From positions 17,764,001 to 17,828,000 of the forward strand of contig CM053154.1 in assembly GCA_028571685.1 (NCBI GenBank): a stretch of DNA of 64,000 nt, given 5' to 3'. A program made the translations under genes and the position numbers. Under the pieces are notes generated by a model. That model saw nothing but the letters and a program-made list of their open reading frames with translations. It was not told where the DNA came from and did not search any database. This stretch comes from Heterohyrax brucei. Its lineage: Eukaryota; Chordata; Mammalia; Hyracoidea; Procaviidae. This document shows, one piece after another, positions 1 through 9,975 of the stretch; positions within the stretch are counted from its first letter, which is position 1; each line of letters begins with the position of its first letter.

Positions 1-67
1 GCGACTTCCAGAGCCATCCACATGACTGTTGTCACTAACCCCTGTCCTTTCTTCCCTTCCTTTGCAG
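1..67 (+). other. ABLIM1: ABLIM1 last intron, 3' end with splice acceptor
   Basis: A pyrimidine-rich tract ends in TTTGCAG at 61-67, directly before an open frame encoding a headpiece C terminus. This is a canonical acceptor for the terminal exon. Confidence 0.85.
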
Positions 68-181
68 CGCCACTTAGCCCCAGAAGTGTTTCGGGAAATC
101 TTCGGAATGTCCATACAGGAGTTTGACAGGTTACCTCTTTGGAGACGCAACGACATGAAGAAAAAAGCAAAACTTTTCTAA
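68..181 (+). CDS. ABLIM1: Actin-binding LIM protein, terminal coding exon (villin headpiece C-terminal part)
   Basis: Thirty-seven codons from the acceptor to TAA at 179-181 encode the end of a villin headpiece, starting [12 protein letters not shown] and ending [10 protein letters not shown]. Headpieces cap dematin, villin and the ABLIM proteins and bind F-actin; the Trp in LPLWRRND, the lysine cluster and the terminal LF are family hallmarks of the actin-binding face. ABLIM proteins are cytoskeletal scaffolds with N-terminal LIM domains, which lie upstream of this window. The frame is intact with no stops, so the gene looks functional. ABLIM1, ABLIM2 and ABLIM3 all end similarly; I choose ABLIM1 because the next gene downstream in the same orientation is AFAP1L2, the human neighbour of ABLIM1. 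Family membership is close to certain; the paralogue assignment rests mainly on synteny. Confidence 0.9.
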   Translation, partial: RHLAPEVFREIFGMSIQEFDRLPLWRRNDMKKKAKLF

Positions 182-929
182 GTCCCACACGTCGACAGCC
201 ATTAGAAAACAGGAGTGACTGTGGCAGGGACACATAGGATGTTGTATTAAGACCCAAAACTTGATTGGAGAATTTGCAAACCACTGTCTCTCAGCAACAA
301 CAGAAAGGGAAAAATCTAATCAAAACACCCATCAGCCAACTCTGGGGCCAGCCAACAGCAAGCCTTGCCCAGAAGCAGTGGGGTAGAGATGTCTGTGTTC
401 TCACACTCAACAGTAGTGTTCACACGTGACCTTTTATGTGACCTTACACACAAATGGGAGCTACTTTCTTCTTTTGTTTTCCTTCAACTCTTGCCCAAAC
501 TAGTGCTGCCTGTAAGGGTAACAGCCAGCAAGTGCCCTTAGGACAACGCACAGGAAAAAAAGAGCGGCATGAGTTCCAGAGTATGACAGTGTATTTGGCT
601 AAGAAGTGAGCGAGCCCCAGGAACATCCGTGTGGCTTCAGGCACTCTGCACAGTGACTGTCCTGGTGGCCTCGTGCAGCTCTGCCCATGCTCAGCTGCGG
701 TGGAGAGCAGATGTGGCAGGCGACTCTCTTTTATTTTCAGCAAAAGTTGTTTTTAACAAACTCCTTGTTTTCTGCTGTTGGCTGGAACAGAGTTAGCAAA
801 GGACTTGGCCTTTTTTTTTTTTTTTTTTGAAGAGAAGGAAAAAGAATGAAAGGAAAACCTCCCCTACCATTTTTTCTGCTTGAGAGAGTGTGCTGGATTC
901 TTCATCCCCACTGAGAACAGGGAGGTCAA

Positions 930-988
930 TTGGGCCCCACCTCTAGGGTCACTGTGAGTTGGACTCCACTCGACAGCAGTGTGTGTTT
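930..988 (+). mobile_element. AfroSINE 3' fragment in the ABLIM1 3' UTR
   Basis: CTAGGGTCACTGTGAGTTGG followed by ACTCCACTCGACAGCAGTG matches the SINE 3' end in sense orientation. The 5' part is degraded. Confidence 0.7.
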
Positions 989-1334
989 TGCAAAGAAAGG
1001 AAAGGGAAGGATTGTCTCCTGATTGGCCAGGTTGCCTGCTGTTCGGTGATGCTGGCAGCTGTGTTTGCCCAGGGCCCACAACACTCTTGGCAAAAAAGAA
1101 AAAAAACAAGTTTGGTGTCCTAGCAATGGGAGTTCTCCAACCTGCCCCCACTGTTTTGCATCTGGCATCCTGCAATCAAATCTTTAGTGCTGATCTTGTT
1201 TTTTGAAGGTTGGTTAGAGTAATAGGCTAGGGAAAGGCACATTTTTCTCTTTTTCAGTGTCCCTACAACTCCCAAAGTAGATTACTTCAAATGGATTTAA
1301 TTTGGCCTTTTCAGCTTTTCGTCTTGCCTAGCTC

Positions 1335-1376
1335 TGTGTGTGTGTGTGTGTGTGTGTGTAAGTGTAAGAGAGAGAG
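1335..1376 (+). repeat. (TG)n then (AG)n microsatellite
   Basis: About twelve TG units (1335-1358) are followed by a short AG run (1367-1376). Both lie inside the putative 3' UTR. Confidence 0.95.
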
Positions 1377-2132
1377 ATACACCCAGAGTAGCAGAGTGAG
1401 TCTGCATGTGCTTTTAGTCTCATTTCTGCTTGAATGTTTGTCCCCCTGTGCTGAACCGTCGAAGGGACAAATGCGTAGATGTGATACACAGAAATCGAAG
1501 ATGTGGACGAGGCTGAACCACCTGTACCGAACCGCTCCTCATTCAGGAAAGGGTGTTGGTGCTTAGCAGCCAGGAACAAATGTCACTCAAGTCTGCATCC
1601 GACTGAAAACTGGAGGTGAGACCAGGCTGTGTGTGAGAGTCAGAACGTCTCATCTGAGTCCTCAAACTCAGCAACGTGAGATTCAGGTCTGAGCCTAAGA
1701 TTTCACCAGCGCACATATAAGACCACAGTGTGACTCAAATAGGACGCAGCCTGGATGAGGCGAGTCTCTCCAACTCCACACACAGAAGGAGAAAAATCAG
1801 TGATACATTTATTCTCATGCTTGGGGCTCTGCTGAGAAATTTCAAGCTCTGTCTTAAAGCCAAAGGAGAAAGCATTTGAATTCACCTGCATCAGTCCCTG
1901 GTAATAAGGATATTAGGACCGCTTGCTGTCTGTCTGTCTGACCCTGATGGTAAAAAGCAAGTAGGCTGTTTCTGGAGTCTGCGCTGTAGACTGGCCGCGG
2001 GCAGCACACGCCTGGGCACTGGGTGCTGGAGTGGGCATGAACTGCTTGGCAGCCTTCCCTGTCTGCTTGCGGGAGTAACCGACGTTCGCTTGCCTTTGCA
2101 GCTCTGTGTACTGAGTGTGGGATGAGCATTCT

Positions 2133-2182
2133 CACGCACGCATGCACGTTTGTGTGTGCACTTGCGCGTGTGCACGCATTGG
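2133..2182. repeat. Alternating purine-pyrimidine tract
   Basis: CACGCACGCATGCACG and the following TGTGTGTGCACTTGCGCG alternate purine and pyrimidine almost throughout, with several CpGs. This composition favours Z-DNA. Confidence 0.6.
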
Positions 2183-2508
2183 ACGGGATGGGGCCGAGGC
2201 GATGAAACCAGCCGCTGCTGGACCTGAAGCTTGACTGCGGCTCGCAGCATTGCCTCTTCATGGATCGTTTGCCTCTTGCTTCATCCAATATCTTCACTGT
2301 CTTCTCTTTGATCGCTACTTCACGGCAGCCTTGGCCTGAAGCCTGTGTGTCGTGTCCTTGGGGTCCTGCCCTTCAGGCTCCTCATGGTGCGTGAGCATAT
2401 GGGGAACAGGGATGGTCCCGCCTCAGCTTTTCCCTCCCGCAGCCTTTGACGACAGTGGCCTAGTGAGTTCCAGCACTCAATGGGCAGAGGTCTTTTCATT
2501 ATGCAGAC

Positions 2509-2514
2509 AATAAA
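2509..2514 (+). terminator. ABLIM1: Candidate proximal poly(A) signal AATAAA
   Basis: AATAAA lies in the 3' UTR about 2.3 kb after the stop codon. Use of this site would give a short 3' UTR isoform. No strong GT-rich element follows at once, so it is weaker than the 5177 site. Confidence 0.35.
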
Positions 2515-3776
2515 GGGCCCCAAGATTTTCGTTGGTTAAGGAGCCCTGACCCAAGCATACCTTTGCAGGTGTGCTTTGTGTCAGTGTAGGAGAATTCAAG
2601 GTATTTGGAAAACATGGGCACCATCAGGTGGTTTCGCTAAAGTTCCTGCCCAGTGGTCTGTTAGTACCTGTGTCCTAGGATCAGGACATTAGTCTGAGAA
2701 AAACACGAACTGTCCCTATGGTCTTTGCAGGAACCCAAAGTTAAGGGGCCTGCCGTTAATGCGACTACTTGTATCTTTTGAACTCAGTTCTGTATCCATC
2801 TTGAGGGGGAAAAAAGACCGGTCTCCACACCAAGCATACTAGCTGATTTAAACTATCTGCTGCAGTAAAAGCATCACCAGAAATTAACAGTAGCCTCCTG
2901 GCTACAGGCTGAGCAGTGATCTGCTGTGGGGAGGGGACGCTGGACCCCAGAATGCAGACTAGGGTCCCAGCAGAATGCTCCAGCCGAGAGAAGAGGGCAG
3001 AGGGCAGCCTGGTTCTCCTAACCGGTCAATCGAATGCATGGGGTGCGGTTTCCTCTTTGTGACATTACCCTATTACCCTGGGCTCAGAATGGTGTCTTCA
3101 GAATGTCCAGGCCACTGTGCAGAAGATTCATGTCCCCAGCTTGATGCCAGCCCCACAGTGCCTGTAACGTTCAGATTGTGAACACACATCACCGGGGGTG
3201 TTGGATCTGAGGAGAAACTGTCAGCAGTGAGTTCCCCTAGTGCGTGTATAAAGGGCTACATTCTTAGAGCATTGGTTGTACTTGTGACTTCTTAAGATCA
3301 TACCGATTATATAAAGTAAGAATCGAAGAGGTGTACACGAGACATGAAAGCCAGTGCTTCCTTTCAGGTTTCTTTTAGAAGAGCCAGGATAACATTTAGT
3401 CTTCCTGCATTATTTATTATATCCTGCAAATACCATTTGGAAACTTTTGCATCTCTGCATCTGCATTTTGCTTTGGGGTGAATCAAGAGGTGTTCTTAAT
3501 GACTTCTTTGAAGACTAAAGATAGCCTGTTCCCTGAAACTGCAAATAGAAAAGCTAGTTAATTGGTAATAAGGTACAAAAAAGAAGAAAGAAAAAAAGGT
3601 TTTCTGTCTGTCATATTCTCTTGTCTCCCCCTGCCTCCCTGCTCATCCAGAAGTCTGTTTCCAAGTCAAGTCACCTCTTCAAGTGAAGGCTGGAATGGTT
3701 CTTTTTTTCATCTTCCCCTCTTCAGTGTGGGTATATCATTCAACTTGGAGTTGTTGAGCTGGTAACATTTATAAAA

Positions 3777-3808
3777 TTTGCACCTAATTTCTTTGCACTT
3801 GGTGCAAA
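3777..3808 (+). promoter_or_regulatory. ABLIM1: Paired TTTGCAC motifs with hairpin in 3' UTR
   Basis: TTTGCAC occurs at 3777-3783 and 3792-3798. It is the complement of the miR-19 seed (GUGCAAA). The second copy pairs with GTGCAAA at 3802-3808, giving a 7-bp stem with a 3-nt loop. Regulatory function is inferred. Confidence 0.4.
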
Positions 3809-4486
3809 CACCTTTTTCTAAACAATTGCTTTCTAGACAATGATATAAAATATATATGTTTTTGCAAATTAAAAAAAAATCAAATTAACCACTGTTGAGT
3901 ACGTAGGTCTTTTTAAAACGGAAAGCAAACTTAGTGCCAGCCTTCTCTGACGTGTTGATGTGGCAAACTGCATGCTCACAGTGCCCTCACCTGAGTGAAG
4001 GTCATGAAAGACAGTGGGAGAGACACAAGCTCGCGTCACCAACCCCTCTGTGCCCTGTGAAGCAAGCTCAGTTTATGTAAACCACCTCTCTGTAGATCTA
4101 GAAACTATTTTGTTGGTACATCCAATGCCAGGCCTTGATTGCATTTGATTTTTTAAATTATTATCTCTTGAGCAACCAAGTGTTTGCCAGTATACCCTAA
4201 AACACACTCTTCATTGTTCTCTTTCAAAAAATTTCTGTCCAGGAAAAGAGATGTTTAGGGCTTGAGATACGCGATGATACCACCTGAGGGTGATGTACAT
4301 TATGGGAACTACACTGCAATGACAGGGAGAGAAACCTTTCTCTTTGCAAATTTTTTTTTATTGCTATCTTTTACACCTACTAACCAGGAAGCAATGGAGA
4401 GATGGTTATCGATATGCTTTGCATATGGATTTTTATGTTTTCATTTGGTCTAGTTTAATTCATGGCAAAGTCAAATGAACAAGGAA

Positions 4487-4512
4487 GGGGGAGGGGAGGG
4501 GAGGGAAGGGGA
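4487..4512 (+). promoter_or_regulatory. ABLIM1: G-run cluster, possible RNA G-quadruplex in 3' UTR
   Basis: Five G runs of 3-5 Gs are separated by single or double A. This fits a short-loop quadruplex on the transcript strand. Confidence 0.45.
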
Positions 4513-5176
4513 GTCAGTTTAAGCTGAAAGCAACTTTCCAAACAGTAGATGTGTACACTGCTAAATGACTCCAGTCTTTTCTGAAGCATAGGGTAATTGA
4601 GTGTGATTGTCATCATTCAATAAGAGTCTTCCCAAAAGTGTCTCTCTCAAGAGTGAAATACCTGCTTTTGGAATACATTGACACAAGGTGGAAGGAGTTC
4701 ATGACTGTGTACATTGACTGAGAAAGATGATGAGCTGCTAAGTGAAGGCATTTGTCTATTAAGAACAGACTCATCCACTCATCGTATGTCCTACCTGTGA
4801 GTCACCCACAACGCTGCGTCAGAGGTCTCACAGGTCTTTCATTTTAAGTTCAGCTGGTAGACTTTTTCTCCCCCGACCAAGTTTGGAAGGCGTATAGTTC
4901 TTCTCTCTTAATCCACTTTGGGAAACCCAAAAGCAGATAACTTGGAAGAACCCCTTTTGAAAAGCAGTGTCATGTCCCCTGTGAAAGTGAGTGGTTGTCT
5001 GTATCCTGAGTACCACGTGCTTGTCTGCAGGGGAGGAGGTGGCCTGCCAGGCTCCAGGCTGCTGTGCTTTGGGACTCCCTTACTTGCCCACCTCTCACCC
5101 CCCTTTGAGCAGCACTTACCTGCGACTCCTAGGCCGCCGCACCCAGCATCACTCTTGTATTCAGAGCAACGCATTG

Positions 5177-5182
5177 AATAAA
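5177..5182 (+). terminator. ABLIM1: Main candidate poly(A) signal of ABLIM1
   Basis: AATAAA is followed 25-50 bases later by a GT/T-rich stretch (CTTCGTGTTTTATTTCTTGT). This is the expected layout for cleavage near 5200. A second AATAAA at 5297-5302 could serve as an alternative. Confidence 0.6.
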
Positions 5183-5394
5183 GGCGTGCGCTTTCTTGTA
5201 AATGCCTTGCTTCGTGTTTTATTTCTTGTTCTGCACCTTCCCTTTCAAGTTCTGCCTATTTTAAGAGTATCAACGGAACTTCTAATAACCAAAAAAAATA
5301 AAAATGTGAATGCCACCAAGGCCTTGCCAGCCAAGTGCATTTTTAGCACCTAGGAAGGCCAGTGAGAGCAAATGTAACAGATAGCACAGTGGGA

Positions 5395-6015
5395 GTCTCC
5401 ACCGACAGCTGGTTCAGTAATCCAGATTGTGTTGACCAAGCCAACAAAAATAGTACAGTTACACGGAGATCTTTGTGATTGGGACACTACATCAGCATGA
5501 AACCAGGAGAACTAGATGGTGCCCAGCCACCACCAAAGACTGCCTGGACAGGGAACTCAATGTAGAGTCCCTGACATAGCGTGAGAAAAAAGGGAGGGCA
5601 GATCTAGAACTCTAGTAAAAGACCAGACTTGATGGTCTGACAGCCTGGTGGGTCCTCCGAGAACATGACCCCGGACCTGCTGCTAGCCCAGAGCAGAAAC
5701 CGGTAGGGAAGACAACACTTCAGACAAAGATTGGACTGAACTGTGGGACATACAGCTGTACAGGTGGTGTGTGTATTTTATGCTTTAATATACATATGAG
5801 CCCATGCAACTGGTTTCTTTTTAGAGGGGAGAGGGTGGAGAGGAGGGATCAAATGTTGGCTAGTGGATACTAGAAGTGACGAGTGGGAAGGAAGGCTGCT
5901 GTCATAGGGTGAGGAGAGCAGAGTTGTATAGAGGTGGGAGTTTGGGGTTTTACATGGCTAATTGATTTGGACTGGCAAGCTTTCACTCAATCAGATTTTT
6001 TAAGTCAGAAAAAAA
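5395..6015 (+). mobile_element. Unclassified Afrotherian retroposon, copy 1
   Basis: It contains the family landmarks in order: GATGGTGCCCAGCCACCACC (5517), a block with TAAAAGACCAGACTTGATGG (5617), ACACTTCAGACAAAGATTGG (5715), a purine-rich segment (5825-5930), then GGCTAATTGATTTGG and CTTTCACTCAATC. No long frame is seen. It aligns with copies at 8210, 14440, 18000 and 25440. Confidence 0.7.
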
Positions 6016-6204
6016 TTACATAGAGTTGTACTGGACTGGTCTAGCTGGTGTGGTTTTATTTATGACACAGAACTAAGGCAACTTCCTCATTTGGACAAGC
6101 CTGGGGATTTGAGGAGTTCTGAGAACAAGAATTTCAGAGCTACCTTGAATGTGGGCCCTTTGAATAAAAATGAAAAGCAATAGGGAAAAAGCTCAGTTGA
6201 ACAT

Positions 6205-6385
6205 GCCTCATCATGGCTGTGTGATATCATGTAGATTCCCACTCACAGTGACCCTAAATGACAGAGTAAAACTGACCCAGGAGCTTTCCAAGGGGACAGT
6301 CTTTTGGGGAGTAGATTACCAGATCTTTCCTACAGAGCCGCTGGTGGATTCAAACCACTGACCTCTCAGTGAGCAGCCGAGAGTT
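6205..6385 (-). mobile_element. AfroSINE, type L
   Basis: It has the long-variant block AGATTACCAGATCTTTCCT and then TGGTGGATTCAAACCACTGA. The 5' end of the element lies near 6385. Confidence 0.75.
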
Positions 6386-6483
6386 TACCTGTTCGATTTC
6401 AGCTTGTTATTATCTCCACTGCCAAGATTACAAGCCTGCTGGAAGAAAAAAGGGGGGGGGTCTGTTCATGTTCAGGAGCTCTG

Positions 6484-6632
6484 GATGTGCAGTGGTCAAG
6501 AGCTTGGTTGCTAACAGAACAGTAGGCAGTTCAAATCCATCAACCAGTCCTTGGAAACCCTAAGGGCAAGCTTTTACTCTGTCCTATAGGGTCGCTATGA
6601 GTTGGAATCAACAGCAGTGAGATTGGTTTAGG
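6484..6632 (+). mobile_element. AfroSINE, type S
   Basis: Nearly full length. TAGGGTCGCTATGAGTTGGA is intact, but 'gactcgac' is lost from the end. Confidence 0.9.
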
Positions 6633-7580
6633 TTTTATTCATATTCCAGGTGCCCTCCTCTGACCTCAACCTTCTGTTCATGGTCTGTCAAGCCTGTACT
6701 TGACCGTCATGCTGGCCTTCACGCAGGCCCTCACCTAGACACCGGCATTGAGGTGGTCCCCATGACAGTCACTGTGTTTATTCTGTTCTGTAGAAAACAG
6801 GTCAGGAGGCCCGGAACCCTGCTCTGTGTTCTGTTTCTGCCACACTAGCACCACCACTTGAGGCAATATAGCCATAGCCTGTTGTTGCTCTGCAGACCCA
6901 GTCGTCAGCTCTCTGTGGCATTCACGCTGTTGACTGTCCCTTCATTGAAATGACTTCCTGTCTCACAGACGCGGTGAAGCTGAGGGAGTTGGGGACCCTT
7001 CACGAACGCCGCTCAGCTCGGCTTCACCACCCACAACTCCCCTTCTTGCAATCCTACATTTGAACCCTTCCAGTTCACTGAGAGCTCCCCAAAACCATCA
7101 CGCCCTCATGGGCCTCAGCAGCTTTGCCAGTGGCATTTCTTCTGTACAATGTCTAGCTCTCCAAGGCGGTGGAGAGCGGAGAAGATCTGACCCCAGGGAA
7201 AGCAGGCAATGACCAAGCCTGCTGTGTGAACCTTGCTGCCCGCCCTCAGTTCTTTGGTGATGTCCACTTGAATTTCCCATGGGATCCATTTGCCCTCAAT
7301 CAAAGAAGAGCCTGAGTTCACACCCTTTCTCTGAGCCTGCCCTGATCCACCCAGGCCACCTGGCCCCAGCAAATTCTTTGCATGCCTATGGTTGAGTCTC
7401 AGTATTTGCCTCTTAGCAAGTGCTGCCTGGTGATGTTAGCTGGTGTGTGTGTGTGTGTGTGTGTTTATCTGCTCTTACATGAAGTATCTGTGCACTGTGC
7501 AGAGAGCCAGGCACCTTAGGTCGGCGTTAACCACAGCCCTCGTGACAGCCGTGCAGGGCAGAGAGTTGTAGTTCCACAAT
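6633..7580. other. Intergenic stretch, no recognised gene
   Basis: Unique or highly diverged sequence with a (GT)11 microsatellite at 7443-7464. Open frames here are short and overlap on both strands, as expected by chance. Confidence 0.6.
7443..7464 (+). repeat. (GT)n microsatellite
   Basis: Eleven uninterrupted GT units. Confidence 0.95.
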
Positions 7581-7582
7581 CC

Positions 7583-7790
7583 TGTTAGCAACTCTGTGGT
7601 TAGCCCCAACTTGTGACGACCCCATAAACGACAGAACAAAGTGATGCCCAGTCCTGTGCCACCCCTGTGATCGGTTGGAGATTAGATGGTTCTGCTCCAT
7701 AAGGTTTTCATTGTCTGATTTTTGGAGGTAGAGATCCAGATCTTTATTCCTAGTCTGTCTTAAACTCTACTGTATAGGTAAGCTTAATTA
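7583..7790 (-). mobile_element. AfroSINE, type X
   Basis: It carries AAACGACAGAACAAAGTGAT and CCAGTCCTGTGCCA, then AAGGTTTTCATTGTCTGATT, a block seen also at 37385 and 49987. Its 3' segment overlaps in sequence with the RTE LINE 3' end at 21556. Confidence 0.65.
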
Positions 7791-8209
7791 GACCTGCGTC
7801 AGCCAGTGAGTACCAGAGCTGGCTTCCCCAGCGTTGTCCCATTTCAAATCCTGTGCTGTTTTCCTCCCGTGAATCCCAGACGGCAAAGCTGTGTCTCCTC
7901 CCTTCTAAACCCCCAGGACCCACCACACAGAGAGCAGGTTCTTGGTGAGACTGGCCAGTCCTCTGGGTGCTGGCTGTGAGCCCCATCGCCGAGGGTGGAT
8001 TACCCAATAGACAAGGCACACACACGGCTTACTTGTGTTTGTTTATCTGTAATGCTGATTGTCACTTGTTTCTGACCACGTCAAAGATGTGGTAAAACCC
8101 TTGTGAAATTGTGCACGACAGATGAGTAAACACAAGTCAGCCCGTGTGTAACTCACTTCCTGGTTAATCCACCCCTGCCCATCACCACCACCAAGACGCA
8201 GTGGTGAAC

Positions 8210-8645
8210 AATGTTGTTTATTTTTAATGTTTTATTGTGATTAAGTGAAGTTTACAACCCAAGTCAATTAGCCACACGAAACCGTATACACACACACGTC
8301 TATGCAACTCTAGCTACTCCTACCCTGTAACCCCGCGGTCCTGCTTTCTACCCTGTACTTCTGGTATTCATTCGTCCAACCCCTGCCCTCTCCTCTTCAA
8401 CCTCCCGTCTCATTTCTACAGAGAACTGCTCCAACAGCCTCATGTCTGGTGATCTGTGCTGATTTTTGTCTGCAAAATTGTCTTCAGTACTGGTCTCAGC
8501 TCTGGGCGAGCAGTCAGTCTAGGTAGGGGCCGTGTTCTTGGAGGACCTTCCAGAATATCGGACTGTCAGATCTGGTCTTATAATAGAATTGTAGATCTGC
8601 ATCCCTGTTTTTCTACCTCTACGACAGGGAGTCTATCTTGTTGAA
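8210..8645 (-). mobile_element. Unclassified Afrotherian retroposon, copy 2
   Basis: Read on the minus strand it carries TATAAGACCAGATCTGACAG, the purine-rich middle and a 3' end of GGCTAATTGACTTGGG, CACTTAATCACAATAAAAC. It is the only copy of the five in minus orientation. Confidence 0.65.
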
Positions 8646-8649
8646 CAGT

Positions 8650-8850
8650 GGTTTTAGAAGTGCTTGCTAGCCACATGCCTCTTGGGCCAATTAGCCTTTC
8701 TATGCCTCAACTTCTTCATCTGCAGAATGGGCCAAAATGATAATACCCCAAAGAAGACCACTGCTAAATAATAACATGTGGTCGGCCCTTAACCCAGTGC
8801 TCCCCAGACAGTGGCTGCTTCTGACATTTCAGTGATATTTATGAAATATA
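8650..8850 (+). mobile_element. MIR fragment
   Basis: GCCTCAACTTCTTCATCTGC and AGAATGGGCCAAAATGATAA match the core-to-3' part of MIR. Confidence 0.65.
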
Positions 8851-9639
8851 ATTAGCCATGTCACTGAATTACAGATGTAAAAAATGTTGAAGCAGCAGAT
8901 GCTTTGCCACATACGTATTTATCCCCCCCCCCTTTTTTTGTGTTACCTACTAATTAACGACTTCGACTTGGAAGAATCGCTCTTTGACTCTTGATTTCCT
9001 TGTCTGTGAAGCAGGACTGAATACCTTCTCTAGCTGTATGACAGGACAGTGAGGTCCCCTGAAGTCAGGCGGAGGGTGGGAGGGTGCTGGGACACAGGAA
9101 AGCATTATGTTAACAGATGGAAGCTGATAATGAGTGCCTCTATACTTAGATAAGATTCAGTATTGTTTTTAATAGCATAATCATTCAGGAATTTTAGCTT
9201 TTGTCCTGAAGTTTTGTTTTGCTTTCTCCAGCCTTCCTAGCAGTATTGCCACAGAGTTGATTTCGCCTGCTAGCAGCCTCCAGTGACCCAGCAGAACTGC
9301 CCTGTGGGGTTTGCAAGGATTGTGTGGCACCTGCCCTCGATTATTCTGCAGTGACCTTCACAGGAGCACATCCGTGTGTCTGTTGCCCAGGGGGCTGTTG
9401 GGTGGGTTCCATTAGCAGCCCAGGGTTTAACCCTTGCACCACTGGGCTCCTTCTCCACGTCATATATGGCATTAAAGCAAGCCCACAACTTCTTTTCTAT
9501 GCGTGAGTAATAGTACTTTCCTTCTCTATGCAACAATAGTCTAAGCCTGAGATCCCCTGACGATGTTCAAACTTTTAAAAACTTTAATCATCACAGTGAT
9601 AATGATTTTCATATTTCTATTATGAACCAGATTAATGGA

Positions 9640-9975
9640 GTCTGTGACATGGAACTTCCCAGGTTTAAGTCCCAGCTCCACCAATAATTAGCTATGTAAG
9701 CGTGACTTTGCGCAACTTTTCTAAGCCTGAATTTCCATTTCTAGCATAGTGGTTTAAGTGCTACATATGCTAATCAAAAGATCAGCAGTTCAAATTCTCC
9801 AGGCGTGCCTCAAAAACTCTATGGGGGGCAGTTCTACTCTGACCTATGGGGTTGCTATGAGTTGGAATCAACTTGACAGCAGTGGGTTTGGGTTGTTTAT
9901 TACAATAGTGATAATAACCTCAAAGGGTTATTGTGAAAATTCATGCTGTGCTGGACCTGGCAAGATACAGAGAGA
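9640..9975 (+). mobile_element. MIR split by an AfroSINE
   Basis: The left part (9640-9740) has TTAAGTCCCAGCTCCACCAA. The right part (9899-9975) resumes with AATAGTGATAATAACCTCAA. The two flank the SINE at 9741. Confidence 0.65.
9741..9898 (+). mobile_element. AfroSINE, type S, inserted in MIR
   Basis: GGGGTTGCTATGAGTTGGAA leads into TCAACTTGACAGCAGTGGGT. It lacks the first bases of the 5' end. Confidence 0.9.

Larger units (their letters stand above)
182..5200 (+). other. ABLIM1: ABLIM1 3' untranslated region (probable extent)
   Basis: About 5 kb after the stop codon contains no convincing coding frame and only one SINE fragment, unlike the repeat-dense DNA after 5390. It ends at a well-formed poly(A) signal at 5177-5182. 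It contains a T tract (812-828), a TG/AG microsatellite (1335-1376), a G-rich run (4487-4512) and two nearby TTTGCAC motifs (3777, 3792). The exact 3' end is inferred from sequence signals only. Confidence 0.65.

Noticed and set aside
2509-2514. AATAAA as the sole end of ABLIM1
   Set aside because: The sequence downstream stays nearly repeat-free and a better signal with a GT-rich element exists at 5177, so 2509 is kept only as an alternative site.
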